From positions 1-38,476 of the forward strand of contig NZ_MCIA01000022.1 in NCBI RefSeq assembly GCF_003609635.1: a stretch of 38,476 bases of DNA. Reading direction: 5' to 3'. The stretch is from Lacrimispora algidixylanolytica (GTDB lineage: Bacteria; Bacillota; Clostridia; Lachnospirales; Lachnospiraceae). The translations under genes were made by a program, and so were the position numbers. The notes under the pieces are model-generated. The model ran no database searches, was not told where the DNA came from, and worked only from the letters and a program-made list of their open reading frames with translations. Shown here piece after piece: positions 9,576 to 18,928 of the stretch (within the stretch, counting starts at the first letter, position 1; every line of letters begins with the position of its first letter).

Positions 9576-11168
9576 ATGATGAAAAAAGTATGGAAAAAAG
9601 CAATGGCAGTAACGTTAGCCGGTTCCATGGTATTACTCGCGGGGTGTGGAAGTAAGACAACAGGACAGTCCCAAGGAACAGCGTCAGGGCAGACAACGAG
9701 TGGGGAATCACAGGCAGGGGCAGAGGGTGGCATGGCAACTATTTCCGTTATGGCTCCTCAGTTTTATGGAACCGAGTTAAAGAATGACCATTCCGATGAG
9801 GTTATTAAGAAATACGAAGAGTATACCAATACCAAGGTGGAGTGGAGAAGAGAAGCCAATGATACCTATAAGGAGAAGCTTGGATTAGTTCTTATGGATA
9901 AGGATAATATGCCTATGATCGTTACTGGCAGTGGTGATTTAACAGCCAACGTGGTGGATGCAGCTAAAAGAGGTGCTTTTTGGGATTTATCGGAATTTTT
10001 AAAAGATACAGAAAGCTATCCAAACCTTTCAAAGGCTGATGCTAATGTATTAAAATCCGTGACAGTAGATGGCAAAGTAATTGCTCTATACCGTGCAAGA
10101 GAAATTGGACGCTACGGATTTTCCTACCGAACCGACTGGGCAGAAAAAGTAGGGATTACAGAGCAGCCAAAGACACCAGAAGATGTTTATAACATGCTTT
10201 ATAAATTCACCTTTGAAGATCCCGATGGAAATGGCAAGGATGACACCTATGGGCTTGAGATGACCAAATACGTTGGTCCAGTGGATATCATGCAGACCTG
10301 GTTTGGAACTGGAAATAAATGGGTGGAAGAAAATGGAAAGCTGGTTCCCGTTCATCAGACAAAAGAATACAGAGAAGCCCTAAAATGGATCAAGAAGATT
10401 TATGACGACGGTCTAATCCGTAAGGACTGGGCAACCGTAGATTCTGGTACCTTTGGAGATGCATGCAAAAAGGGAGAGGCTGGCGCATTTGTTGATGTAA
10501 TGGATGGCGCAAAGAGAATCTGGAACTACTATATCCAAAATGATATTAAATCTGTGGTAGATCCTACAAAAACAGCTACCATGACCTTAGTTGGACCAGT
10601 GAATGATAAGACTCTTGCAACCAGCGGTTTTAATGGCTTTTACTTAATGACTAAGGCTGGAGCAAAAACAGAAGATGATGTGAAGAAATGCCTTCACTTT
10701 TTAGATAAGATGTGTGACGATGAGATGATGGTTCTTGCTGATTACGGTCTGGAAGGTATTACATACGATAAAAATGATGCTGGTAAGATTGTGATGAGAA
10801 ATACGCTGGAAGTTCAGCAGACACCAAGCGTAGGATTGAATTCCGTGATTGCTTATATTCCAAATCTAAATCCTACCAACCCAACTCTTGAGAAGCAGGA
10901 AAGCACAATTGCTCAGGAAGAAGCAATTGCAAGAAATAAAAAGGTTGCAATCTATAACCCAGCTCTTGGATATCTTGCTAACTCCGGAGTCAATGCGGAA
11001 GTTGGTACTGACATCGAACAGATCATTGATGATGCCAGAACTCAGTACATCTGTGGACAGATTGATGATGCTGGTTTTGATGCAGCAGCAAAACAGTGGT
11101 TAGACCGTGGCGGCGACAGATTGGTAAAAGAAATCAATGAATTGTATCAGCAGGATACTGCGAAGTAG
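9576..11168 (+). CDS. Extracellular solute-binding lipoprotein, LplA/YtcQ type
   Basis: A 530-residue family 1 type solute-binding protein. It has a lipoprotein signal peptide with lipobox LLAGC (Cys24), then a Ser/Thr/Gly/Gln-rich linker and a two-lobed binding domain starting near TISVMAPQFYG. Its length and style fit the LplA/YtcQ/YesO proteins that feed LplB/LplC permeases. It should be anchored outside the membrane and bind rhamnogalacturonan-derived oligosaccharides; the ligand is inferred from the neighbouring enzymes. The start has AAGGAGA upstream and two adjacent ATG codons. A hairpin directly after the stop probably attenuates read-through into the enzyme genes. Confidence 0.9.
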   Translation: MMKKVWKKAMAVTLAGSMVLLAGCGSKTTGQSQGTASGQTTSGESQAGAEGGMATISVMAPQFYGTELKNDHSDEVIKKYEEYTNTKVEWRREANDTYKEKLGLVLMDKDNMPMIVTGSGDLTANVVDAAKRGAFWDLSEFLKDTESYPNLSKADANVLKSVTVDGKVIALYRAREIGRYGFSYRTDWAEKVGITEQPKTPEDVYNMLYKFTFEDPDGNGKDDTYGLEMTKYVGPVDIMQTWFGTGNKWVEENGKLVPVHQTKEYREALKWIKKIYDDGLIRKDWATVDSGTFGDACKKGEAGAFVDVMDGAKRIWNYYIQNDIKSVVDPTKTATMTLVGPVNDKTLATSGFNGFYLMTKAGAKTEDDVKKCLHFLDKMCDDEMMVLADYGLEGITYDKNDAGKIVMRNTLEVQQTPSVGLNSVIAYIPNLNPTNPTLEKQESTIAQEEAIARNKKVAIYNPALGYLANSGVNAEVGTDIEQIIDDARTQYICGQIDDAGFDAAAKQWLDRGGDRLVKEINELYQQDTAK

Positions 11169-11177
11169 TTAAAAAGT

Positions 11178-11217
11178 GGCGGTGCGGACTCTTTGCAGGG
11201 ACTGCACCGCCTATTTT
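11178..11217 (+). terminator. Attenuating hairpin between binding-protein and lyase genes
   Basis: GGCGGTGC and GCACCGCC pair perfectly across an 18-base loop, followed by a weak U-tract (TATTTTGT). It starts 9 bases after the stop codon of the binding-protein gene. Partial termination here would give more binding protein than enzymes, a common arrangement in sugar ABC operons. Confidence 0.6.
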
Positions 11218-11270
11218 GTAAAGGAAAACAAAGGAATGGAAGCGTCCATAAGGCGCAGATGGAGGAAAAG

Positions 11271-13907
11271 GTGAAGCTTCATAATCTAGCGGACAGGCAG
11301 AAAACGGGTTATACCACATGGGGCTGCATGTGGCAGCAGGGCGTATGTGAAAAGGAGACTAAGTATCTCCTTAAAAATGAGGATGGAAAAACGGTTTCCA
11401 TGCAGTCTAGAATCACGGCATTCTGGCCAGATGGTACGGTAAAATGGACCGCCCATACCGCATGTGCCGATGAATTAACAAACGAAATCCAGGTGCTAGT
11501 AGAGGAAACGTCTAATATAAAATTAGATAATTCTATATCTACTCTTCATGTAAAAAGGGTTGGAGCTGGCTATCTTGTAGAAGCTGGAGTCATGCAGATT
11601 CATATCCCGGGAGTTGGAGACTGTCTCTTTGATGAAATCCAGGTAAATGGGATTAAAAGGGCTGCAAAAGCCTGTCCTGTTTTACAATTGGAAAAACCCA
11701 TAACCATAGGTGAGGAAAAGGGAAAGCTAGAAATCAATTATCGGGGAATGGTGGAAGAGGTTTCTTTGGAGGAACAAGGACCTTTAAGAGCGGTAATAAA
11801 ATTCCGGGGGATCCATGTCTCTTCTGATGGAGATAAAAAAATCCCTTTTCTCATCCGTATGAATGTGGGACTTAACAGCCAGGATCTTACCTTTACCCAT
11901 ACCTTTTTATACGACGGAGAAGAGGAAACAGACTTTCTAAAAGGAATCGGCCTAAAGCTTCTAGTGCCTATGACAGGCCCCTTGTATAACCGGCATGTGA
12001 TGTTTGAAGGAGATCATGGAGTCTTTCATGAAACCATGGCAGAGCTTCTTACCTGGCGCCCCAGAGTCCCAGCAGAAATATACAAGGCACAAATGATGGG
12101 AGAAAAGCTGGAATTAGAAGGTGAAAATCTAGAAGTCGTAGACCGGGTATTACAGGATATGCCTTTTTGGGATGAGTATGACCTGTGTCAGGACAGTCCC
12201 AGCCATTTTCGAATTAAGAAGAAAACCTCCACATCCAACTGCTGTTATCTGGAGGGCCTTCATGGTCAAAGAACTATGGGAGGAGCTGCCTTTGGAGGGG
12301 AAAACGGAAGTCTTCTATGTTCGATCCGGGATTTCTGGCAGACGTATCCTTCCGGTTATACCTTTGAAGGATTGACCACAGAGGAAGCAGAAGCCGCCAT
12401 CTGGCTATATAGTCCTAGTGCAGAAGCCATGGATTTTAGACATTACACGGATCGAGGGTATAATCAGGTTTACTATGAGGGTTATGATTATAAAGGTGCA
12501 ACACCATATGGAATTGCTTCCACCAGTGAGTATTCCATCGCATTTCATGACAGTCTCATTCCAACAGAAGATGAATTAACCAGTTTTTCAAAGGCAGTCA
12601 CTTATCCTGCCCAGTACGTGGGGGAGCCAGAGTATTACCATGAGCTAAGAGCGTTTGGATACTGGTCCTTACCAGAAAGGAAGACGGAGATGGAGGTCTG
12701 GCTGGAAGATCAGCTTGACCGGGCAGTGGAGTTTTACCAAAATGAGGTGGAGCAAAGAAACTGGTATGGGCTTTTTAATTACGGAGATTTTATGCACACC
12801 TATGATCCGGAACGGCACCAGTGGCGTTATGATATGGGTGGTTATGCCTGGGACAACACAGAGTTAGTTCCTACGTTGTGGCTGTGGCTTTCCTTTCTTC
12901 GCACCGGAAAGTCAGAGATGTTTACTCTGGCAGAAAAACTGACCCGTCATGCTTCCGAGGTAGATGTATATCATATGGGAAAATATAAGGGACTTGGCTC
13001 TCGTCACAACGTACGCCACTGGGGATGCCCCTGCAAGGAAGCCCGCATTGCCATGGCAGCTCATCATCGGTATTATTACTACATGACAGGTGATTATCGT
13101 CTGGAAGATATCTTTGAAGAGTTAAAAGACAATGAGCTTACCTTTCTTACCAAGGATCCGCTGGCAGATTTTTATGACAAAGAAGAAATGGTTTATAAAA
13201 GCCATGCCAGAAGTGGACCAGACTGGTCTTCCCTTTGTGCCAATTGGCTGACCCAGTGGGAACGGTTTTTAGATGAACCGTATTTAAAGAAAATCCAGGT
13301 TGGTATGGAGGATATTAAAAAGGCACCACTAAAGCTGGTATCAGGTCCTGATTTTGAATTTGATCCAGAAACCGTTCATCTTAGGTACATTGGAGAAAAT
13401 GCAGCAGGAGGAACCCATCTACAAATCTGTATGGGCGCGCCCCAGATCTTTATGGAGATGGCTGATCTAATTGGTGATGAAGAGTGGAAGCGTATGATGG
13501 CGGATTACGGAAGATTTTATTATCTTCCAAGAGAGCAGCAGGAAATAGAATCCAACGGATTAATTGGGAACAGAGAGTTCTCTCTCCCCTTTATGGCAGC
13601 AACCATGGGAGCTTATGGTGCGTGGTTTTTAAAGGATAATAAGCTTGCAAAAACCACCTGGCTCCATCTGCTTCATGCTATGGTTTGCGAAGAAAATCAC
13701 AATGGATTTCAAACCATAAATCGAAGTAATAAAGGAAACCATAAGGACTTAATTGAGATTCCATGGATTAGCACAAATTTTTCGGCACAGTGGTGTCTTA
13801 ATGTAATTTGTGTCTTAGAATTTATTCGGGGCGAGCTTCCTCATACCCTAATGGAAGCAGATCAACTGGTATCGGTGATGCCTAAGGACAGTTTTCGAAA
13901 AGCATAA
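11271..13907 (+). CDS. Exo-rhamnogalacturonan lyase family protein (YetA/PcRGLX-like)
   Basis: A large protein without signal peptide that matches the YetA family of B. subtilis, encoded next to lplABCD there and related to the Penicillium exo-rhamnogalacturonan lyase PcRGLX (PL26). The N-terminal domain carries the typical WPDGTVKW motif. A long central beta region follows, and the C-terminal half has helical, aromatic-rich segments (NWYGLFNYGDF, YAWDNTE). It likely removes unsaturated disaccharides from rhamnogalacturonan chains in the cytoplasm. I chose the GTG start (878 residues) because GGAGG lies 5 bases upstream; an ATG four codons earlier is possible. A TTG further upstream would fall inside the terminator hairpin and is rejected. 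Activity is inferred by family. Confidence 0.75.
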   Translation: MKLHNLADRQKTGYTTWGCMWQQGVCEKETKYLLKNEDGKTVSMQSRITAFWPDGTVKWTAHTACADELTNEIQVLVEETSNIKLDNSISTLHVKRVGAGYLVEAGVMQIHIPGVGDCLFDEIQVNGIKRAAKACPVLQLEKPITIGEEKGKLEINYRGMVEEVSLEEQGPLRAVIKFRGIHVSSDGDKKIPFLIRMNVGLNSQDLTFTHTFLYDGEEETDFLKGIGLKLLVPMTGPLYNRHVMFEGDHGVFHETMAELLTWRPRVPAEIYKAQMMGEKLELEGENLEVVDRVLQDMPFWDEYDLCQDSPSHFRIKKKTSTSNCCYLEGLHGQRTMGGAAFGGENGSLLCSIRDFWQTYPSGYTFEGLTTEEAEAAIWLYSPSAEAMDFRHYTDRGYNQVYYEGYDYKGATPYGIASTSEYSIAFHDSLIPTEDELTSFSKAVTYPAQYVGEPEYYHELRAFGYWSLPERKTEMEVWLEDQLDRAVEFYQNEVEQRNWYGLFNYGDFMHTYDPERHQWRYDMGGYAWDNTELVPTLWLWLSFLRTGKSEMFTLAEKLTRHASEVDVYHMGKYKGLGSRHNVRHWGCPCKEARIAMAAHHRYYYYMTGDYRLEDIFEELKDNELTFLTKDPLADFYDKEEMVYKSHARSGPDWSSLCANWLTQWERFLDEPYLKKIQVGMEDIKKAPLKLVSGPDFEFDPETVHLRYIGENAAGGTHLQICMGAPQIFMEMADLIGDEEWKRMMADYGRFYYLPREQQEIESNGLIGNREFSLPFMAATMGAYGAWFLKDNKLAKTTWLHLLHAMVCEENHNGFQTINRSNKGNHKDLIEIPWISTNFSAQWCLNVICVLEFIRGELPHTLMEADQLVSVMPKDSFRKA

Positions 13908-13924
13908 AAAAAGAGGGGAGAATC

Positions 13925-16900
13925 ATGATAAATATAACCGCCATTTCAAAGGAATCTGTGACCATCGCCTGGGACGTAAAAAAAGACACCAAAAAAACCA
14001 GAATCTATTGGTCGGATCGGGAGACAGAGAAAGAGAATTATCGTTTCATGGCTGAGGTAACGGGAGAAGAAATTCAGCAGTTTCAGCTCATGCGGGCCAC
14101 CAATATTCCTCATTATTTCCTGGTGATTACGGAAAATCAAAAAGGGGAGAAACAAAAAGAGGCTTTTATGACTCCGGTTCATTACTACCAGGAGGAACAA
14201 ATCGAAACTCTTAACCGGGGACTTGTGGCAGTAAAGGTAAGAGAGGGAATTTTCTTAAGCTGGCGTTTCTTGTTACAAGAAGTTACGGGATATGATGAAA
14301 CGAAGCAAGGGCTCACCGGAGTGGGATTTATCCTATACCGGCAGGGAAAACCCCTGGCAAGAGTGTCTGAGAGCACCAATTACCTGGACCGGGAAGGAAG
14401 CCAGTCTGACCGATATCAGGTTGCACCTATATTAAATGGAAGGGAATACAAAGCCTGTGATCCTGTAGGAGTATGGGATCAGGACTATTTAGACATTCCC
14501 ATAAAAAGGCCTGCTTCCGGGATCACACCAAAGGGAGAAACCTATACCTATTCTGCCAATGACATGTCAATAGGAGATGTAGACGGAGATGGGGAATACG
14601 AATACCTTGTAAAATGGGACCCGTCAAATTCCCAGGACGTTTCCCTCAAAGGTTACACCGGGCCTTGTTACATCGATTGTTATAAGCTAGACGGAACCCT
14701 TTTATGGCGCCTTGATATGGGACCGAATATCAGAGCAGGTGCCCATTACACCCAGTTTATGTGCTATGACTTTAATGGGGATGGTAAGGCAGAACTGGCC
14801 TTAAAAACTGCCCCTGGGACCCGTATGACCTTATATCAAAAAGATGGAAATGAGTTAGAGTCCTTTTATATCACCATGCCAGAAGAGGATGTGAAAAAAG
14901 GATTCAGTCATAAGGATTCCTATGTATGCAGCTCCTCCGATTATAAAGACCATCTCCTCCAGACATTCTGTAAATGGCAAGATCATCCGGAGGTAAAGAG
15001 TGGACGTTGGCCTGGAACCCTGGAAGAATGCTTTCATATTTCGCCTATGGCCTCCTATCCTCTTAATGAGGAAGATGGAGCCCGTCTGGTGGATTACTTC
15101 CTGGATGAGTATGCTCCCATGAGAAGCCCTAAAAACAAGCTTCGGGAATTCGAAGGATTTATCTATGAGGGTCCAGAATATCTAACCATGTTTACTGGAG
15201 AGGGAAGAGAGATAGAAACCATACCATTCCCCTTTGAGCGGGTAGACGACGGACTCTTATGGGGAGACTATTCCGGAAAGCGTATTGAGCCCTGCAACCG
15301 GGTAGATCGGTTTTTATCTGGAGTGGCTTACTTAGATGGGAAGCGGCCTTATCTCATTATTTGTCGGGGATATTACACCAGAGCCACCATAGCAGCCTAT
15401 GAGTTTTTTGATAATCAGTTTCGCAACGTATGGTCCGTTGACAGCGGATTTGTACCAATGAATAATCCGTTTTGTGATGACCCACACGAGGGAGTAGGCA
15501 CCCATCCCGTTTATGGAACCCTTGCCGGACAGGGCAATCACTCCTTATCTGTCTGTGATGTTGACGGAGATGGCTGTATGGAAATCATCTATGGAGCAGC
15601 CTGCATCAATCATGACGGAAGTCTGCTTTACAGCTCCAGGGATAAGTTGCCAGATAAAAGAGAGGCAAAGCTTGGGCATGGAGATGCCATGCATGTAGCA
15701 GATATTGACCCAGATCGTCCAGGCTTTGAGATATTTAATGTATTTGAAGGAGCCAAACAGGCGCCCTATGGTTACGCCCTTAGAGATGCCGAAAGCGGAG
15801 AAGTGATATTTGGCGAATTTGCCAATAAGGATTTAGGAAGATGTATGGTGGGAGATGTGATTCCAGAGGCAAGAGGATTGCAGTGCTGGGTCAATGGAAT
15901 CGGTACGTATGACTGTCATGGGAAGCTATTAAAAAAGGAGACGCTTGGTACCAACATGTCCATTCGATGGGCTTCTGATTTAAGCACCCAGATTACAGAC
16001 GGAGAAGATTACTTAAAGCAGACTCCCACTGGGGTGATCAATGACTTTACTCATAAGGTCATGTTAAATCCCTTACATACCTTTACCAATAACGGGACTA
16101 AGGGAAACCCTTGTTTGGTGGCTGATATCTTTGGAGACTTCAGGGAAGAAATTCTATTGCGGACAGAAGACAGCAGTGCCATTCGAATCTATACCAATAC
16201 CCAGGTTACGGATCATAAGCTCTTTACCTTGATGCATGATACCCAGTACCGTTGTGGTGTGGCATGGCAGAACAACTGCTATAACCAACCTTGTTATCCC
16301 AAGTTTTACTATGGGTCGGATATGGACTTTAGTAGAGTGCTCCCCTATATGAAGCGCAAGCCCACTTTTTTTATTGCAGGGGATTCTACCAATCAGACTT
16401 ATTGGAGCAAGGATAAGAAAACCACTGGAATAGGGGAAAAGCTTCTTTCTCATCTGGATCATGGTAACCTTTATGAGATTCATAAACAGAAGATCTCCAA
16501 TTTTTCCAATGAAACCTGGTATGAAAGCAGACATATGATCGTAGACAACTGCGCGATGGCAGGACGGTCCTCTAAAAGCTTTCTAAAGGAAGGACGTCTC
16601 GATGATATAAAGACCAGAATAAAGGAAGGAGACTATCTTCTAATTCAGTTCGGGCATAACGATGCGTCCGCAAGTAAACCAGAACGTTACGTGCCTTTGT
16701 CCGAATTTTCAAGCATCCTAAACCTCTATGTAACAGCAGCAAGAGAACTGGGAGCAAAACCTATATTAATCTCCCCAGTCTGTATCTGCCCTACCAGGGA
16801 GAGCAAAGAAGGAGAGAGAGGGGAGATTGAAAAAGTTCTGCCGGAGTATGGAAAGGAGATGGAACACTTTGCAAAACGGGAGGGTATTCTCTTTGTGGAT

Positions 16901-17068
16901 TTGTATTCTAAGACTCTTTCGTATTGTACAAAAATAGGGGAGAAAAACGCCCTGGAGCTTTACATCGAAGATCAGGTTCATCTATCCGAAAAAGGAGCCG
17001 ACTGTTACGCTGGGATATTGGCAGATCATATAAAAACATATATAATGGAAACAGATATGGAGGGATAA
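13925..17068 (+). CDS. PL11 rhamnogalacturonan lyase fused to a GDSL (CE12-like) acetylesterase
   Basis: A 1047-residue two-enzyme fusion without signal peptide. Residues 1-85 look like a fibronectin III-type module. About 90-800 is a YesW/YesX-like family 11 rhamnogalacturonan lyase, with NRGLVAVKV, SIGDVDGDGEYEYLVKWDPSN and repeated DxDGDG calcium-binding loops. From about 812 to the end is an SGNH/GDSL esterase of the size of YesT/RhgT: GDST (Ser821), a GRSS block, GHND (Asn912) and DQVH (Asp1016, His1019). The enzyme would cleave the rhamnose-galacturonate backbone by beta-elimination and remove acetyl groups in the same polypeptide. A GAGGGGAG site precedes the ATG. It is followed after 3 bases by the GH105 gene. 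Both catalytic domains appear intact. Confidence 0.88.
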   Translation: MINITAISKESVTIAWDVKKDTKKTRIYWSDRETEKENYRFMAEVTGEEIQQFQLMRATNIPHYFLVITENQKGEKQKEAFMTPVHYYQEEQIETLNRGLVAVKVREGIFLSWRFLLQEVTGYDETKQGLTGVGFILYRQGKPLARVSESTNYLDREGSQSDRYQVAPILNGREYKACDPVGVWDQDYLDIPIKRPASGITPKGETYTYSANDMSIGDVDGDGEYEYLVKWDPSNSQDVSLKGYTGPCYIDCYKLDGTLLWRLDMGPNIRAGAHYTQFMCYDFNGDGKAELALKTAPGTRMTLYQKDGNELESFYITMPEEDVKKGFSHKDSYVCSSSDYKDHLLQTFCKWQDHPEVKSGRWPGTLEECFHISPMASYPLNEEDGARLVDYFLDEYAPMRSPKNKLREFEGFIYEGPEYLTMFTGEGREIETIPFPFERVDDGLLWGDYSGKRIEPCNRVDRFLSGVAYLDGKRPYLIICRGYYTRATIAAYEFFDNQFRNVWSVDSGFVPMNNPFCDDPHEGVGTHPVYGTLAGQGNHSLSVCDVDGDGCMEIIYGAACINHDGSLLYSSRDKLPDKREAKLGHGDAMHVADIDPDRPGFEIFNVFEGAKQAPYGYALRDAESGEVIFGEFANKDLGRCMVGDVIPEARGLQCWVNGIGTYDCHGKLLKKETLGTNMSIRWASDLSTQITDGEDYLKQTPTGVINDFTHKVMLNPLHTFTNNGTKGNPCLVADIFGDFREEILLRTEDSSAIRIYTNTQVTDHKLFTLMHDTQYRCGVAWQNNCYNQPCYPKFYYGSDMDFSRVLPYMKRKPTFFIAGDSTNQTYWSKDKKTTGIGEKLLSHLDHGNLYEIHKQKISNFSNETWYESRHMIVDNCAMAGRSSKSFLKEGRLDDIKTRIKEGDYLLIQFGHNDASASKPERYVPLSEFSSILNLYVTAARELGAKPILISPVCICPTRESKEGERGEIEKVLPEYGKEMEHFAKREGILFVDLYSKTLSYCTKIGEKNALELYIEDQVHLSEKGADCYAGILADHIKTYIMETDMEG

Positions 17069-17071
17069 ATT

Positions 17072-18121
17072 ATGGGGAAATTAAATTTTGATAGAGCAAT
17101 CATTGTAGAGTCCATGGATCGGATCGTGGAGCGGACAAAACGAATGGATATGTCTTGGGATTGGCCTTGCGGAGTGGCTTATTATGGCATTGCAGAAGCG
17201 TATGAGATTACAAAAAAAGAGGAGTATCTGGATTTTTTAAAAGAGCGTGTGGATGAACTCATTGATCTTGGGCTACCAGTGTGGACAGTGAATACTTGTG
17301 CCATGGGACACTGTCTGATTACTCTCTATGAAGCGACTAAAGAAGAAGCTTATCTGGACATCATACGATCTAAAGTAGTGTATCTAAGAACGGATGCCCT
17401 TCGCTTTGGGGATCAGGTGCTTCAGCATACGGTATCTGCATCCAATGACTTTCCTGAACAGTGCTGGGCAGATACTCTTTTTATGGCAGCATTCTTTCTT
17501 TTAAGGGTAGGAGTCATGACAAAAGATGAGGAGCTGATCTCGGATGCCCTAAATCAGTATTACTGGCACATTCAATATCTGCAGGATGAAAAAACCGGAT
17601 TATGGTATCATGGCTACAACAACATCACAAAAGATCATATGTCAGGCTTTTACTGGGGCAGAGCAAATTGCTGGGCAGCTTATACCATGAGTAAGGTAGG
17701 TCTTATTCTTCCAGAATGTTATCTATATCCTCAGTTCCTAGAAATCGTTGGCAGTTTAAATGAGCAATTATCAGCGCTTAAGTTATTGCAGACGGAGCAT
17801 GGACTATGGAGAACATTACTAAATGATGAAGAATCCTATGAAGAGTTGTCTGCTTCTGCCGGGATCGCTGCGGCCATGACCTTAAAGGGAAACCCTTTAC
17901 ATATTAAATACATTGATAAATCTATAAAAGGAGTGCTCGCTCACGTGGCACCAGATGGCAGATTGACTGACGTATCTGGTGGAACCGCAGTGATGAAAGA
18001 CCGAGATGGTTACCGGAATATATCGAAGAAGTGGATACAGGGCTGGGGTCAGGGAATGGTACTTACTTTCTTTGCAGCCGTTTTAAATTATGAAAATATC
18101 GCAGGGGACGGAGCATTATAA
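17072..18121 (+). CDS. GH105 unsaturated rhamnogalacturonyl hydrolase (YteR/YesR-like)
   Basis: A 349-residue protein of the alpha/alpha-barrel family 105. Motifs seen are SWDWPCGVAYYGI, the catalytic-region aspartate in CWADTLFMA (Asp134, equivalent to Asp143 of YteR), and YWGRANCWAAYTMSKVG. It hydrates and removes the unsaturated galacturonyl residue from the products of the lyases encoded just upstream, so it is the terminal step of the oligosaccharide pathway. The length is normal for the family and there is no signal peptide, so it is cytoplasmic. The stop codon overlaps the next start (TAATG), showing translational coupling. Confidence 0.9.
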   Translation: MGKLNFDRAIIVESMDRIVERTKRMDMSWDWPCGVAYYGIAEAYEITKKEEYLDFLKERVDELIDLGLPVWTVNTCAMGHCLITLYEATKEEAYLDIIRSKVVYLRTDALRFGDQVLQHTVSASNDFPEQCWADTLFMAAFFLLRVGVMTKDEELISDALNQYYWHIQYLQDEKTGLWYHGYNNITKDHMSGFYWGRANCWAAYTMSKVGLILPECYLYPQFLEIVGSLNEQLSALKLLQTEHGLWRTLLNDEESYEELSASAGIAAAMTLKGNPLHIKYIDKSIKGVLAHVAPDGRLTDVSGGTAVMKDRDGYRNISKKWIQGWGQGMVLTFFAAVLNYENIAGDGAL

Positions 18122-18927
18122 TGGGAGCATTGAAAAACATATACACTTGCTTTCCGGGAGGAAAGCATAAGGTTCTTACCATGAGCTATGACGATGGTCG
18201 AATCGAGGATAAACGTCTGGTGGAGATATTTAACACCAACGGGATCAAAGCAACATTTCATGTGAATTCCGGCCTTACAGATCTGGAGAACCGTTTAAAG
18301 CCCGAAGAGTGGAGCGAAGTATACAAAGGCCATGAAATCTCCTGTCATACGGTGCTACACCCAACCATAGCCAGATGTCCCCTTCCCCAGGTGGCTCTCC
18401 AGGTCCTGGAAGATAGAAGAGCTTTAGAGCGGGAGGCACGGTATCCGGTTCGTGGCATGTCCTATCCAAACGGTTCCTATACCGAGAAAATTGTTGATAT
18501 GCTCCCGGGGCTTGGCATTGAATATTGCAGAGTGGTTGGGAGCACGGATGACTTTGGTATGCCGGACAATTATCTAAAATGGAAATCTACTTGCCATCAC
18601 AATCACAATCTTTTGGAAAACGGAGCACGCTTTGTTGAGCTTTTTAAATCACAGTATTTATACATGATGTACGTGTGGGGACACAGCTTTGAATTCCCAA
18701 GAGATAATAACTGGGAGCTGATGGAGGATTTCTGCCGCATGGTGGGAGGCAGAGATGATATTTGGTATGCCACCAATATTGAAATCGTAGATTATATGAA
18801 TGCTGCTTCTTCTCTAAAATACAGCATAGATGGGGATATGGTTTATAATCCTTCGGCCACCAGCGTCTGGATCAGCGTGGATACGACTTTGATCCAGATT
18901 CCTGGTGGACAGCAGATAAGCATATAA
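18121..18927 (+). CDS. Polysaccharide deacetylase (NodB-fold) family protein
   Basis: A 268-residue protein with the NodB homology pattern. Motif 1 is SYDDG (Asp24 the presumed base, Asp25 a metal ligand). Motif 2 is HTVLHP (His76 and His80 as metal ligands). A later block is GMSYPNGSY, and a further histidine lies in WGHSFEF. There is no signal peptide, unlike peptidoglycan deacetylases, so it probably works on an imported sugar. As last gene of the rhamnogalacturonan operon it may remove acetyl or other acyl groups from oligosaccharides. The precise substrate is unknown. It converges on mntP with one base between the two stop codons and no clear terminator. Confidence 0.8.
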   Translation: MGALKNIYTCFPGGKHKVLTMSYDDGRIEDKRLVEIFNTNGIKATFHVNSGLTDLENRLKPEEWSEVYKGHEISCHTVLHPTIARCPLPQVALQVLEDRRALEREARYPVRGMSYPNGSYTEKIVDMLPGLGIEYCRVVGSTDDFGMPDNYLKWKSTCHHNHNLLENGARFVELFKSQYLYMMYVWGHSFEFPRDNNWELMEDFCRMVGGRDDIWYATNIEIVDYMNAASSLKYSIDGDMVYNPSATSVWISVDTTLIQIPGGQQISI

Positions 18928-18928
18928 A

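Noticed and set aside
11193-11270. TTG start of the YetA-like lyase gene at 11193
   Set aside because: It lies inside the terminator hairpin and has no ribosome site; GTG 11271 has GGAGG at proper spacing.
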